A DNA stretch of 50,848 bases, taken from positions 1 through 50,848 of the forward strand of contig JBBQKI010000019.1 in assembly GCA_038326725.1 (NCBI GenBank), read 5' to 3'. Every line of letters starts with the position of its first letter. Within the stretch, counting starts at the first letter, position 1. Shown here piece by piece: positions 8,060 through 16,175 of this stretch. The translations under genes were made by a program, and so were the position numbers. The notes under the pieces are model-generated. The model saw only the letters and a program-made list of their open reading frames with translations. It was not told the DNA's origin and ran no database searches. This stretch comes from JBBQKI01 sp038326725. GTDB lineage: Bacteria > Bacteroidota > Bacteroidia > Flavobacteriales > Flavobacteriaceae.

Positions 8060-9493
8060 TTGAAAATTCTACTCACTGGCGCCAATGGATATATTGGCAT
8101 GAGATTACTACCCGAACTTTTGGAAAATGGGCATGATATAATTTGTGCTGTACGCGATAAAAACAGACTTCCGCTCGATCCTGATACAACAAAAAGAGTA
8201 ACGGTATTTGAGGTTGATTTTGCCGAAGATGTAAACACTGAATTTTTTCCGAAAGATATAGACGCCGCGTATTATTTAATACATTCCATGAGCGGTGCTG
8301 ACAAAAATTTTGACGAAATTGAAGCGAAATCTGCAGAAAATTTCAATAAATATATGGCGGTAACTTCCGTGAAGCAGGTTATTTATTTAAGCGGAATTAT
8401 AAACGAAAAACAGCTTTCAAAACATCTTTCTTCTCGAAAAAAAGTGGAAGAAATTTTATATAAAGGCAACTATCATTTAACTGTTTTACGTGCCGGAATT
8501 GTTGTGGGCAGCGGAAGTTCTTCTTTTGAAATTATCAGGGATTTATGCGAAAAACTACCAGTGATGGTCGCCCCAAAATGGTTGAAAACAAAAATACAAC
8601 CCATTGCCATTCGGGATGTCATCGCTTTTCTTTATGGAGTTTTGAACAACGATAAATGTTTCGGTCAATCATTTGATATTGGCGGTCCCGACGTTTTGAC
8701 CTATAAAGAAATGTTGCTTAAATATTCCAAAATTCGCGATTTGAAGCTTTGGATAATTTCTGTTCCTGTTATGTCTCCGCGGCTGTCTTCTTATTGGCTT
8801 TATTTTGTTACTTCAACTTCCTATAAACTTGCGGTAAATCTTGTGGAAAGTATGAAGATGGAAGTTGTTGCGCGGGATAATAAATTGCAGAAAATTTTAA
8901 ACATTCAACCCATTTCTTATGAAGAAGCCATCAAAAAAGCTTTCATAAAAATTGAACAAAATCTTGTAATTTCCAGCTGGAAGGATTCGTTGGTAGCTGG
9001 GAGGATTTCGAGTTTAAAAGAATATATTCAAGTGCCAACATTCGGATGTTTGAAAGACACAAAAGTATTGCAGATAGACAATCCCGAAATAGTTTTGGAT
9101 AATATTTGGGCCATTGGAGGTGCACGTGGATGGTATTATGGAAATTCCCTTTGGAAAATGCGCGGCTTTATTGATAAGTTGGTGGGCGGTGTTGGCTTAA
9201 GAAGAGGCCGTACCCATGCCACCCAAATTTATACTGGCGATGCCTTGGATTTTTGGCGCGTACTATATGCGGATAGAGAAAGCAAACGCCTACTGCTCTT
9301 CGCCGAAATGAAATTACCCGGCGAAGCTTGGCTTGAATTCTGTATAAATGATAAAAATGAATTGATACAAACCGCAACATTCAGACCTAAAGGATTGTGG
9401 GGAAGATTTTACTGGTATTTAATGCTTCCATTTCATTATTTTATTTTTGGCGGAATGATTCGAAATATTACCAAAAAAGAAGTGTTGGCTTAA
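8060..9493 (+). CDS. NAD(P)-binding SDR/DUF2867 family protein (YbjT-like)
   Basis: The 477-residue protein opens with an atypical SDR Rossmann fold: MKILLTGANGYIGMRLLPEL gives the GxxGxxG dinucleotide site at Gly7-Gly13, and HSMSGADKNF and IYLSGI follow. The C-terminal part (about 320-477) fits DUF2867, with ARGWYYGNSLWKMRG and MRGFIDKLVGGVGLRRGR. The start must be TTG: an in-frame stop lies at 8042 and the first ATG (codon 14) would remove half of the NAD site. Related proteins act as oxidoreductases or epimerase-like enzymes with unknown substrate. It converges on ctlX with a 1-base gap. Confidence 0.88.
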   Translation: MKILLTGANGYIGMRLLPELLENGHDIICAVRDKNRLPLDPDTTKRVTVFEVDFAEDVNTEFFPKDIDAAYYLIHSMSGADKNFDEIEAKSAENFNKYMAVTSVKQVIYLSGIINEKQLSKHLSSRKKVEEILYKGNYHLTVLRAGIVVGSGSSSFEIIRDLCEKLPVMVAPKWLKTKIQPIAIRDVIAFLYGVLNNDKCFGQSFDIGGPDVLTYKEMLLKYSKIRDLKLWIISVPVMSPRLSSYWLYFVTSTSYKLAVNLVESMKMEVVARDNKLQKILNIQPISYEEAIKKAFIKIEQNLVISSWKDSLVAGRISSLKEYIQVPTFGCLKDTKVLQIDNPEIVLDNIWAIGGARGWYYGNSLWKMRGFIDKLVGGVGLRRGRTHATQIYTGDALDFWRVLYADRESKRLLLFAEMKLPGEAWLEFCINDKNELIQTATFRPKGLWGRFYWYLMLPFHYFIFGGMIRNITKKEVLA

Positions 9494-9494
9494 A

Positions 9495-10427
9495 TTATTC
9501 CTTCGGAAGGAACACTTCGGCCATCATACAACGTGCGCTTCCACCGCCATTGGTTTCTATGGTATGGAGATCGCTGCTTAATATTTCGCAGTGCTTTTCA
9601 ATGGCTTTAATTTGTTCCGAATTTAGACTTTTGTGGGCCGCACTGCTCATCACCAAATATTTTTTTCCTTCAGCGCCCAGCACTTGCAGCATGTTCCCGG
9701 CAAATTGGTGCATCTGTGCCTCGGTGATTTTTATAATTTCCCTTCCGTCTTGGGTCAAATGACCAAGGACGTTTTTTTGTTCTTTTTTATCATCAATACT
9801 ATCAAGGCAAATTACGCAAAACCCTTCCGCCAAACACATCATTACATTGGTGTGGTAAATGGGAAGACGTTGTCCGTTCACTTCTTGATTGGCGGTAAAT
9901 ATAACGGGGGTATATTCAAAATCTTCACAAAACTCTATAAACAATTCCTCATCGGCTCGGGGCGAAAGCGCACAATATGCAATTTCGTTTTTGCGGTCCA
10001 ACAGCAAACTGCCGGTGCCTTCTAAAAATACTCCTTCATTTTCAGCCGAGGTATAATCCACAATACTTTCAATGTGGAAACCTTCTTTTTCCAAGCGCTC
10101 TATTATTTCTTCGCGACGCTCTCGCCTTCTATTTTCTGCAAACATGGGATATAAAGCCACATCGCCATTCTCGTGAAAGCTTACCCAATTGTTTGGGAAA
10201 ATGGAATCTGGGGTGTCCATTTTTAAATCATCATTTTCAACAATAACGTTTACCCCAACGGAACGAAGTTTTTCGACCAAGGCATCAAATTCCATCTGGG
10301 CTTTTGAATTGACATCATCGTTTTTGGAACTACCTGTTTCCTGAAAATAATTGTTGACGGCCGTTTGCTCATTGCTTCGAAATGCAACGGGGCGTATCAT
10401 TAAAATGTTGTTTGTGATTTGCTTCAT
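9495..10427 (-). CDS. ctlX: Citrulline-utilisation hydrolase CtlX-type, amidinotransferase superfamily
   Basis: The 310-residue cytoplasmic enzyme belongs to the guanidino-group-modifying (amidinotransferase/arginine deiminase) superfamily. Visible blocks are DSIFPNNWVSFHENGDVALY, EGTGSLLLDRKNEIAYCALS, a histidine in LPIYHTNVMM, and the catalytic-Cys end GGGSARCMMAEVFLPKE (Cys300). CtlX relatives act on citrulline or related ureido/guanidino compounds; the substrate here is inferred from family only. It lies 70 bases after a second superfamily member on the same strand. The pairing suggests a shared arginine-citrulline role. A TACTTTTG element upstream may give it its own promoter. Confidence 0.85.
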   Translation of the reverse strand: MKQITNNILMIRPVAFRSNEQTAVNNYFQETGSSKNDDVNSKAQMEFDALVEKLRSVGVNVIVENDDLKMDTPDSIFPNNWVSFHENGDVALYPMFAENRRRERREEIIERLEKEGFHIESIVDYTSAENEGVFLEGTGSLLLDRKNEIAYCALSPRADEELFIEFCEDFEYTPVIFTANQEVNGQRLPIYHTNVMMCLAEGFCVICLDSIDDKKEQKNVLGHLTQDGREIIKITEAQMHQFAGNMLQVLGAEGKKYLVMSSAAHKSLNSEQIKAIEKHCEILSSDLHTIETNGGGSARCMMAEVFLPKE

Positions 10428-10447
10428 TTTTCTGTGAAAGATTTAAG

Positions 10448-10455
10448 CAAAAGTA
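10448..10455 (-). promoter_or_regulatory. Possible -7 element of ctlX
   Basis: TACTTTTG on the minus strand fits TAnnTTTG exactly and ends 20 bases before the ctlX ATG. No TTG at 17-23 bases upstream is visible, so this is a partial promoter call. Confidence 0.4.
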
Positions 10456-10467
10456 AAGAAAAAGGAA

Positions 10468-10492
10468 GGTTGAAATTAAATAAATTACAACC
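10468..10492 (-). terminator. Possible weak terminator between the two guanidino-enzyme genes
   Basis: GGTTGTAATT and AATTTCAACC pair over 10 bases with one mismatch around a 5-base loop. On the minus strand a T-rich stretch (TTCCTTTTTCTTT) follows. It lies 5 bases after the stop of the upstream gene. The T-run is broken, so termination may be partial. Confidence 0.45.
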
Positions 10493-10497
10493 AAAGA

Positions 10498-11412
10498 CTA
10501 ATCTCGAATCAACGGCATAGTAGTGCACCTAAGCAAGCCTTCCTGTTTTGAAATTTCGGCGTATGGAACTTCTTCAACTGTAAAACCTTCTGCCCTTAAC
10601 CACGCATTTAATCTTAAAAAGTTTTTTTCGGAAACCACCACGTCCGGCGAAATAGAAAGAATGTTGCTGTTCATATCGTACATTTCCTCTTTGTCGATAT
10701 GGAAAAGGTTTTCTTTTCCGAAAAAATCAACAAGCCACTGATATTCTTCTTCAACTAAAAAACCTTCCCGGTGTATAATGGCTTTCCCTTTTCCCAAAGG
10801 CTGGAAGCAACAATCTAAATGCAGGGCATTGTCCTTGGCAACGGTATTGGATTTTCTAAGATCGAAGGATTTAACGATTTTATGGGGAAACAATTTCTGT
10901 AAATGCGCAACCGCGTTCATATTGGTGCGTGCCGTAATAAAGTCCGTATATCCTGAGCCTCGATAAGTTCCAACGAAAATATAATCGCCCCACGGCATAA
11001 CATCACCACCCTCGATATGGGCGTTTTCGGGGAATTCGTAAATCTTTGAAGGATCTATTTGTTTTATGACGTGTTCAATGGCCTCAATTTCCATCGACCT
11101 GTCCTCAAGAATATTTGCTTTTATAAATTTGTCCTCGATAACAAAAGCAATATCCCTGGAAAAAATCTGGTTGTAATCTTCAATCAATTTTGGGCGATAA
11201 ACCGTAATATCATATTTTTTAAATACAGTGTTCAAAGCCTCCATTTCCCGAACCATATCTTTATCTTTTGGATACGTTCCGGCAGCAATATGCTCTGCGG
11301 ATTTTGGATCGTAGGCATTTTCAAGTTCGGGCACGGGGCCGCTGCTGTCGGCCAAGCCCAATATTACCGACCTTAATCGTGAAATCTCGTTATTGATATT
11401 TAAGTTTATCAT
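10498..11412 (-). CDS. DDAH/arginine deiminase-like guanidino-modifying enzyme
   Basis: The 304-residue protein is a second amidinotransferase-superfamily enzyme. It shows FSRDIAFVIEDKFIKAN, AHIEGGDVMPWGDYIFVGTY (Glu-Gly-Gly-Asp), the catalytic His block NALHLDCCFQPLGKGKAI, and the nucleophile Cys296 in EGLLRCTTMPLIRD. Such enzymes hydrolyse or transfer the guanidino carbon of arginine or methylarginines. Length suits the DDAH/ADI-like group rather than classical ADI (about 400 residues). It lies between gltA and ctlX. A TATATTTG -7 element only 6 bases before the ATG suggests an almost leaderless mRNA. The exact substrate is not deducible. Confidence 0.85.
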   Translation of the reverse strand: MINLNINNEISRLRSVILGLADSSGPVPELENAYDPKSAEHIAAGTYPKDKDMVREMEALNTVFKKYDITVYRPKLIEDYNQIFSRDIAFVIEDKFIKANILEDRSMEIEAIEHVIKQIDPSKIYEFPENAHIEGGDVMPWGDYIFVGTYRGSGYTDFITARTNMNAVAHLQKLFPHKIVKSFDLRKSNTVAKDNALHLDCCFQPLGKGKAIIHREGFLVEEEYQWLVDFFGKENLFHIDKEEMYDMNSNILSISPDVVVSEKNFLRLNAWLRAEGFTVEEVPYAEISKQEGLLRCTTMPLIRD

Positions 11413-11417
11413 ACTGA

Positions 11418-11425
11418 CAAATATA
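11418..11425 (-). promoter_or_regulatory. -7-like element next to the DDAH-like gene start
   Basis: TATATTTG fits TAnnTTTG and ends 6 bases before the ATG, which would place the transcript start on or near the start codon. It adjoins the T-run of the gltA terminator, so the match could be incidental. No TTG element at the right spacing is visible. Confidence 0.35.
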
Positions 11426-11453
11426 AAAAAGCACCTCGAAACGGAAGTGCTTT
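11425..11453 (-). terminator. Intrinsic terminator of gltA
   Basis: On the minus strand AAAGCACTT pairs with AGGTGCTTT over nine bases with one G-U pair around an 8-base loop, followed at once by T6. It lies 21 bases after the gltA stop. Confidence 0.75.
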
Positions 11454-11474
11454 CAAAAGTATAAAATGAAGCCT

Positions 11475-12761
11475 TTAACGGTTTTCGATGGCTTTGAAAG
11501 AACGCAGGTTTTCACCAATGTAAACCTGTCGAGGCCTACCAATGGGTTCTTTTTTCAAGCGCATTTCCCTCCATTGTGCAATCCAGCCCGGAAGTCGGCC
11601 CAGAGCGAACATGGGGGTAAACATTTCCACAGGAATGCCCAAGGCACGGTATATAATCCCGGAATAGAAATCCACGTTCGGGTATAATTTTCGATCCACA
11701 AAATAGGAATCTTCCAAAGCTTCTTTTTCTAAGGACTTTGCAATATCCAAAATGGGGTCTTCCAAACCAAGTTCCTCCATAATTTCGTCCGCAGCTTTTT
11801 TGATGATCGTGGCGCGGGGGTCAAAATTTTTATAAACCCTGTGTCCAAAACCGCTCAAGCGGAAAGGATCGTCCGGATCTTTGGCCTTGGCCATGAATTT
11901 TTTAGTGTCGCCACCGTCAAGTTTTATTGCTTCAAGCATTTCAATTACTGCCTGATTTGCTCCGCCGTGCAAAGGTCCCCAAAGTGCGGCGATACCTGCT
12001 GAAAGGGAAACGAACAATCCGGCATGCGATGAGCCCACCATCCGAACCGTGGAAGTGGAGCAGTTTTGCTCGTGATCTGCATGAAGGATTAAAAGCTTGT
12101 CCAGCGCATTGACAACAACCTTTTTGGAGTTGTACTCGCCACTAGGTTTTTTGAACATCATTTTTATGAAATTGTCCACAAACCCCAAATTGTCATCGCC
12201 ATAATCCAAAGGCAATCCGGCCCGTTTGCGGTATGCCCAAGCAGTTAGCACTGGGAATTTAGCCAATATTTTTACGATTGCGGTGTACATTTCCTCATCG
12301 CTGTCCACATTTACCGAAGAAGGATTGAATGCAACAAGTGCCGATGTTAAAGAAGATAGAACCCCCATTGGGTGGGCGGATTTTGGGAAACCGTCCAAAA
12401 TTTTCTTTACATCTTCATCAACGTGTGATTGGGCCTTTATATCGGTATGAAATTTTTCAAGTTCCTTTTGAGTGGGCAGTTCGCCGAAGATCAACAAGTA
12501 GCAAACCTCAAGAAAATTTGCTTTTTCAGCCAATTCCTCTATGGCATATCCACGATAGCGCAGAATTCCCTTTTCACCGTCCAAAAAAGTAATGGCACTT
12601 TCGCAGGCACCAGTGTTTTTATATCCGGGATCTAAGGTGGTAACGCCATTGGTAAGGCCGCGCAATTTTTTGATATCGATGGCAACCTCTCCTTCGGTGC
12701 CTTCAATTAAAGGGAATTCATATTTTTTACCATCGATCTCGAGAGTGGCTATCCTGGACAT
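11475..12761 (-). CDS. gltA: Citrate synthase (type II)
   Basis: Condenses acetyl-CoA with oxaloacetate to start the TCA cycle. The 428-residue length and the long beta-rich N-terminus (LEIDGKKYEFPLIEGTEG, LDPGYKNTGACESAITFLDG) mark the Gram-negative type II form, which is usually hexameric and NADH-sensitive. Catalytic residues are visible: His265 in PLHGGANQAV, His307 in GFGHRVYKNFDP and Asp364 in VDFYSGIIYRALG. The gene follows eno after a 227-base gap and has a clear terminator downstream. That gap holds only AT-rich sequence with a weakly periodic AAAG stretch near 12880-12912; no sure promoter was found. Confidence 0.98.
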   Translation of the reverse strand: MSRIATLEIDGKKYEFPLIEGTEGEVAIDIKKLRGLTNGVTTLDPGYKNTGACESAITFLDGEKGILRYRGYAIEELAEKANFLEVCYLLIFGELPTQKELEKFHTDIKAQSHVDEDVKKILDGFPKSAHPMGVLSSLTSALVAFNPSSVNVDSDEEMYTAIVKILAKFPVLTAWAYRKRAGLPLDYGDDNLGFVDNFIKMMFKKPSGEYNSKKVVVNALDKLLILHADHEQNCSTSTVRMVGSSHAGLFVSLSAGIAALWGPLHGGANQAVIEMLEAIKLDGGDTKKFMAKAKDPDDPFRLSGFGHRVYKNFDPRATIIKKAADEIMEELGLEDPILDIAKSLEKEALEDSYFVDRKLYPNVDFYSGIIYRALGIPVEMFTPMFALGRLPGWIAQWREMRLKKEPIGRPRQVYIGENLRSFKAIENR

Positions 12762-12988
12762 AAACTTGTATTATTTAAAATTGATTTTGATTGCTAAAGT
12801 ACAAAATATTGCCCGGTTTTAAAAGCAATGACGGGTGTTGTTATGGTTAATTAAACTTTAAATCGGGATTATTTATTTAAAAAGAATAAAGGTTAAAGAC
12901 AAAGAATAAGGTCTTAAAATTTATTACTTGATAAAACACATTTTTCTCAATTTGAAAATGAAGAAATTCCTCGATATAAATCTAAAAT

Positions 12989-14278
12989 TCAGCCAATTTT
13001 AAAAGCTTTTCGTTGCGGAAAATAAGCTGTTTCACCCAATTGTTCTTCTATTCGAAGAAGCTGGTTGTACTTCGCCATCCGGTCGCTGCGGGAAAGGGAG
13101 CCGGTTTTTATTTGTCCACAATTCAAGGCCACTGCCAAATCTGCGATAGTAGTATCCTCAGTTTCGCCACTGCGGTGGGACATTACAGAAGTGTATCCTG
13201 CGTTGTGGGCCATATTTACGGCTGCAATGGTTTCGGTCAAAGTACCTATCTGGTTTACTTTTATAAGAATGGAATTTGCAATTTGCCGTTCAATTCCCTT
13301 TGAAAGCATTTCTACATTGGTAACAAAAAGGTCGTCGCCCACCAATTGAACCTTGCTTCCAACTCTTTCGGTAAGATATTTCCAACCTTCCCAATCGTTT
13401 TCATCCATGCCATCTTCAATTGAAATTATTGGAAATTTTTTGCATAGTTCCGCCAAATAATCGGCTTGTTCTTTTGAAGTCCGTAGGCTGCCTTTTTTGC
13501 CTTCAAATTTTGAATAATCATATATGCCGTCGATAAAAAATTCCGAAGCCGCACAATCAAGAGCTATCATTATTTCACTTCCCATTTTATAACCTGCATT
13601 TTCAACGGCATTCGAAATGGTTTCCAAAGCATCCTCTGTACCCTTAAGTGTTGGTGCAAAACCGCCTTCGTCACCCACAGTGGTGCTTAATCCACGGTCG
13701 TGCAAGAGTTTTTTAAGGTGATGGAAAATCTCGGTTCCCATTTGCATTGCGTGGGTAAAATTCTTCGCCAAAACAGGAACTATCATAAATTCCTGAAAAG
13801 CGATCGGCGCATCACTATGTGACCCCCCATTAATAATGTTCATCATCGGGACCGGCAAAGTGTTCGCGCTAACCCCGCCAATATACCGGTAAAGAGGTAG
13901 TCCCAATTCGTTGGCGGCGGCCTTGGCAGCGGCAAGGGAAACGCCCAAAATAGCATTAGCTCCCAAAGTCGATTTTATTTTTGTATTGTCGAGTTCTATC
14001 AGGGTTTTATCAATCAAGCCTTGCTCAAAAACGGAAATCCCAAGTAAATGTTCAGCAATTTTGTTGTTTACGTTATGCACTGCTTTCAGAATTCCTTTTC
14101 CCATATAGCTTTTTCCGCCATCGCGAAGTTCCACTGCTTCATGCTCTCCTGTGGAAGCACCGGAAGGTACAGCGGCACGCCCCATAAAACCGTTTTCGGT
14201 AATCACGTCCACCTCGATGGTTGGATTTCCTCGGGAATCAAAAATCTGGCGGGCGTGGATGTCGATGATGATGCTCAT
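12989..14278 (-). CDS. eno: Enolase
   Basis: Converts 2-phosphoglycerate to phosphoenolpyruvate in glycolysis and the reverse in gluconeogenesis. The 429-residue product has the N-terminal IFDSRGNPTIEVDV, the catalytic pair Glu204 (GDEGGFAP) and Lys340 (ILIKVNQIGTL), metal ligands in IALDCAASEF, SIEDGMDENDW and VGDDLFVTN, and the enolase signature near SHRSGETEDTTIADLAV. It follows carA by 44 bases on the same strand, and co-transcription is likely. Nothing is unusual in length or residues. Confidence 0.99.
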   Translation of the reverse strand: MSIIIDIHARQIFDSRGNPTIEVDVITENGFMGRAAVPSGASTGEHEAVELRDGGKSYMGKGILKAVHNVNNKIAEHLLGISVFEQGLIDKTLIELDNTKIKSTLGANAILGVSLAAAKAAANELGLPLYRYIGGVSANTLPVPMMNIINGGSHSDAPIAFQEFMIVPVLAKNFTHAMQMGTEIFHHLKKLLHDRGLSTTVGDEGGFAPTLKGTEDALETISNAVENAGYKMGSEIMIALDCAASEFFIDGIYDYSKFEGKKGSLRTSKEQADYLAELCKKFPIISIEDGMDENDWEGWKYLTERVGSKVQLVGDDLFVTNVEMLSKGIERQIANSILIKVNQIGTLTETIAAVNMAHNAGYTSVMSHRSGETEDTTIADLAVALNCGQIKTGSLSRSDRMAKYNQLLRIEEQLGETAYFPQRKAFKIG

Positions 14279-14322
14279 TATAATTGGTTAAAAAGTTATT
14301 ATGTTATTGGTTTTTTTAAAAA

Positions 14323-15444
14323 TTATGCTGTTTGCAATTTATGTTTCTCAATATATTCAATAAACTCATCAAAAAGATAGGACGCATCCTTTGGCCCTGG
14401 GCTGGCTTCGGGATGGTATTGTACAGAAAAAACGGGTTTGCCCTTCATTTTTATCCCGGCCGCAGTATGATCGTTTAAATGAAGATGGGTAATTTCTATA
14501 TCAGGGTGCGTTTCAGCTTCTTCACGGTTTATTGAAAAACCGTGGTTTTGGGAAGTAATTTCCCCTTTTCCGGTGTTTAAGTTTTTGATGGGATGGTTTA
14601 TCCCCCTGTGGCCGTGGTGCATTTTGTAGGTGGAAATTCCGTTTGCCAGCGCAAGTATTTGTTGGCCCAAACATATACCGAAAAACGGCGTTCCCCTTTC
14701 GATCACCTTTTTTGTAACTTCAATGGCATTGGCCAAGGGTTGCGGGTCGCCGGGTCCATTTGCCATAAAATAACCATCTGGGCTAAAGGCTTCCATTTCG
14801 CTGAAACTAGCATTGTAAGGGAATATTTTTATGTAGCAATCGCGGGCAGCAAGGTTGCGGAGAATGTTGGTTTTGATGCCCACATCCAAAGCGGAGATTT
14901 TATATTTTGCGGAAGCATCACCATAAAAATATGGTTCTTTGGTGGAGACTTTTGAAGCGAGTTCCAATCCTTTCATATTTGGCACTTCCGCCAATTGCTT
15001 TTTTAATCCTTCAATATTATCCACTTCAGTAGAAATAATCCCATTCATCGCGCCGTTGTCGCGGATGTAATTCACCAAAGCGCGAGTATCTACATCGCTA
15101 ATGGCGAAGAGGTTGTTTTTTTCCAAATAAGATTCCAATGATTCATCAGCTGCCGGGCGGGAATAATGATAACTGAAATTGCGGCAAATGAGCCCTGCTA
15201 TTTTAACGCCGTTGGATTCTGCTTCTTCAACCTGTGTCCCGTAATTGCCGATATGGGCATTGGTGGTAACCATGAGCTGGCCAAAATATGAAGGGTCTGT
15301 AAATATTTCTTGATATCCGGTCATTCCCGTATTAAAGCATACTTCCCCGAAGGCGGAGCCTTCTTTGTTGCCCACCGCCTTACCATAAAAAATGGTGCCA
15401 TCGGCAAGTAAAATAAGGGCTTTTTTTCTGTTTTGGTATTTCAT
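14323..15444 (-). CDS. carA: Carbamoyl-phosphate synthase small (glutaminase) subunit
   Basis: CarA releases ammonia from glutamine for CarB, which makes carbamoyl phosphate for arginine and pyrimidines. The 373-residue protein has the N-terminal CarA domain (GEVCFNTGMTGYQEIFTDPS) and a class I glutaminase domain with the triad Cys258 (FFGICLGQQIL), His344 and Glu346 (VQYHPEASPG). carB is not in the window. The gene follows the ribosomal terminator; TATTTTTG at 15509-15516 may be its -7 element. The leader holds a 7-base repeat. Confidence 0.98.
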   Translation of the reverse strand: MKYQNRKKALILLADGTIFYGKAVGNKEGSAFGEVCFNTGMTGYQEIFTDPSYFGQLMVTTNAHIGNYGTQVEEAESNGVKIAGLICRNFSYHYSRPAADESLESYLEKNNLFAISDVDTRALVNYIRDNGAMNGIISTEVDNIEGLKKQLAEVPNMKGLELASKVSTKEPYFYGDASAKYKISALDVGIKTNILRNLAARDCYIKIFPYNASFSEMEAFSPDGYFMANGPGDPQPLANAIEVTKKVIERGTPFFGICLGQQILALANGISTYKMHHGHRGINHPIKNLNTGKGEITSQNHGFSINREEAETHPDIEITHLHLNDHTAAGIKMKGKPVFSVQYHPEASPGPKDASYLFDEFIEYIEKHKLQTA

Positions 15445-15451
15445 CTTTTTT

Positions 15452-15472
15452 GGGTTCGGGGTTTCGGGTTTA
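15452..15472. repeat. 7-base tandem repeat in the carA leader
   Basis: Three units GGGTTCG, GGGTTTC and GGGTTTA lie 8 bases upstream of the carA start. On the mRNA strand they read as CCC every 7 bases. It is short, but shares its period with the other intergenic tracts. Confidence 0.5.
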
Positions 15473-15508
15473 AAAAAACTTTCGACTTCTGTCTTTTTAA
15501 ATTCGTTG

Positions 15509-15516
15509 CAAAAATA
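15509..15516 (-). promoter_or_regulatory. Possible -7 element of carA
   Basis: TATTTTTG on the minus strand fits TAnnTTTG. The transcript would start near 15502 with a leader of about 58 bases containing the 7-base repeat. No TTG is visible upstream, and the site directly follows the ribosomal-operon terminator. Confidence 0.4.
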
Positions 15517-15520
15517 ACAT

Positions 15521-15554
15521 AAAAAAAGGGATAAACTTTAAAAGCTTATCCCTT
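15521..15554 (-). terminator. Intrinsic terminator of the ribosomal protein cluster
   Basis: AAGGGATAA and TTATCCCTT pair perfectly over nine bases around an 11-base loop that can itself partly pair (AGCTTTTAAAGT). On the minus strand T5 follows directly. It lies 24 bases after the rplQ stop and closes the large minus-strand transcription unit. Confidence 0.85.
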
Positions 15555-15578
15555 CGGTTATTTCTGAATAAAAGTCAT

Positions 15579-16115
15579 TTATTCTTCTTCTTTTGATGCC
15601 TCTTTTTCTTTAGATGCTTCTTTCTTTTTTGGGGTAGCGGCTACAGTTGCAGCTGCACCTGTGGTTACTGCAGAAGCGGTTCCGGCTTCAGCGGTTGTGC
15701 CTTTCTTTCCACGACGGGTCGATTTCTTTTTAACGGCTTTGCCCGCATTGTAGATTTCATTGAAATCCACCAATTCAATCATTGCCATATCTGCATTATC
15801 GCCCAAACGGTTACCCAATTTGATGATACGTGTGTAACCCCCGGGGCGGTCTCCCACCTTTGGGGCAACATCCCTGAAAAGTTCGGCAACTGCTTCTTTT
15901 TGGCGCAATCTGCTGAAAACGATACGACGGTTATGCGTGGTATCTTCCTTGGATTTAGTAACCAAAGGCTCCACAAATTGCTTTAAGGCTTTCGCTTTTG
16001 CAACGGTGGTGTTTATCCTTTTATGCTCGATTAGAGAACAGGCCATATTGGCAAGCATCGATTTTCGGTGCGCTGTTTTTCTTCCTAGGTGGTTTATTTT
16101 TTTTCCGTGTCTCAT
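15579..16115 (-). CDS. rplQ: 50S ribosomal protein L17
   Basis: L17 binds 23S rRNA near the peptide exit tunnel. The N-terminal signature MRHGKKINHLGRKTAHR and the core to about residue 125 are normal. The protein is 178 residues against about 127 in E. coli: from about 130 on it carries a low-complexity tail that is first basic (KKKSTRRGKKG), then Ala/Thr/Val-rich, then charged with a repeated KEASKE unit. Tails of this kind are known in Bacteroidota L17. It is the last gene of the block, just before the terminator. Confidence 0.98.
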   Translation of the reverse strand: MRHGKKINHLGRKTAHRKSMLANMACSLIEHKRINTTVAKAKALKQFVEPLVTKSKEDTTHNRRIVFSRLRQKEAVAELFRDVAPKVGDRPGGYTRIIKLGNRLGDNADMAMIELVDFNEIYNAGKAVKKKSTRRGKKGTTAEAGTASAVTTGAAATVAATPKKKEASKEKEASKEEE

Positions 16116-16175
16116 GACATTTTTTTTTAATCATCATCTTGCATCAACCCGCTTTGGGGAGCAAAATATGACGTA

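Noticed and set aside
9633..10025. 130-codon plus-strand frame
   Set aside because: It is a shadow of ctlX on the opposite strand, with no family features.
12841..12912. AAAG-periodic stretch between gltA and eno as a further heptad tract
   Set aside because: AAAG recurs at 7, 7 and then 6 bases in an A-rich stretch; too weak to count with the others.
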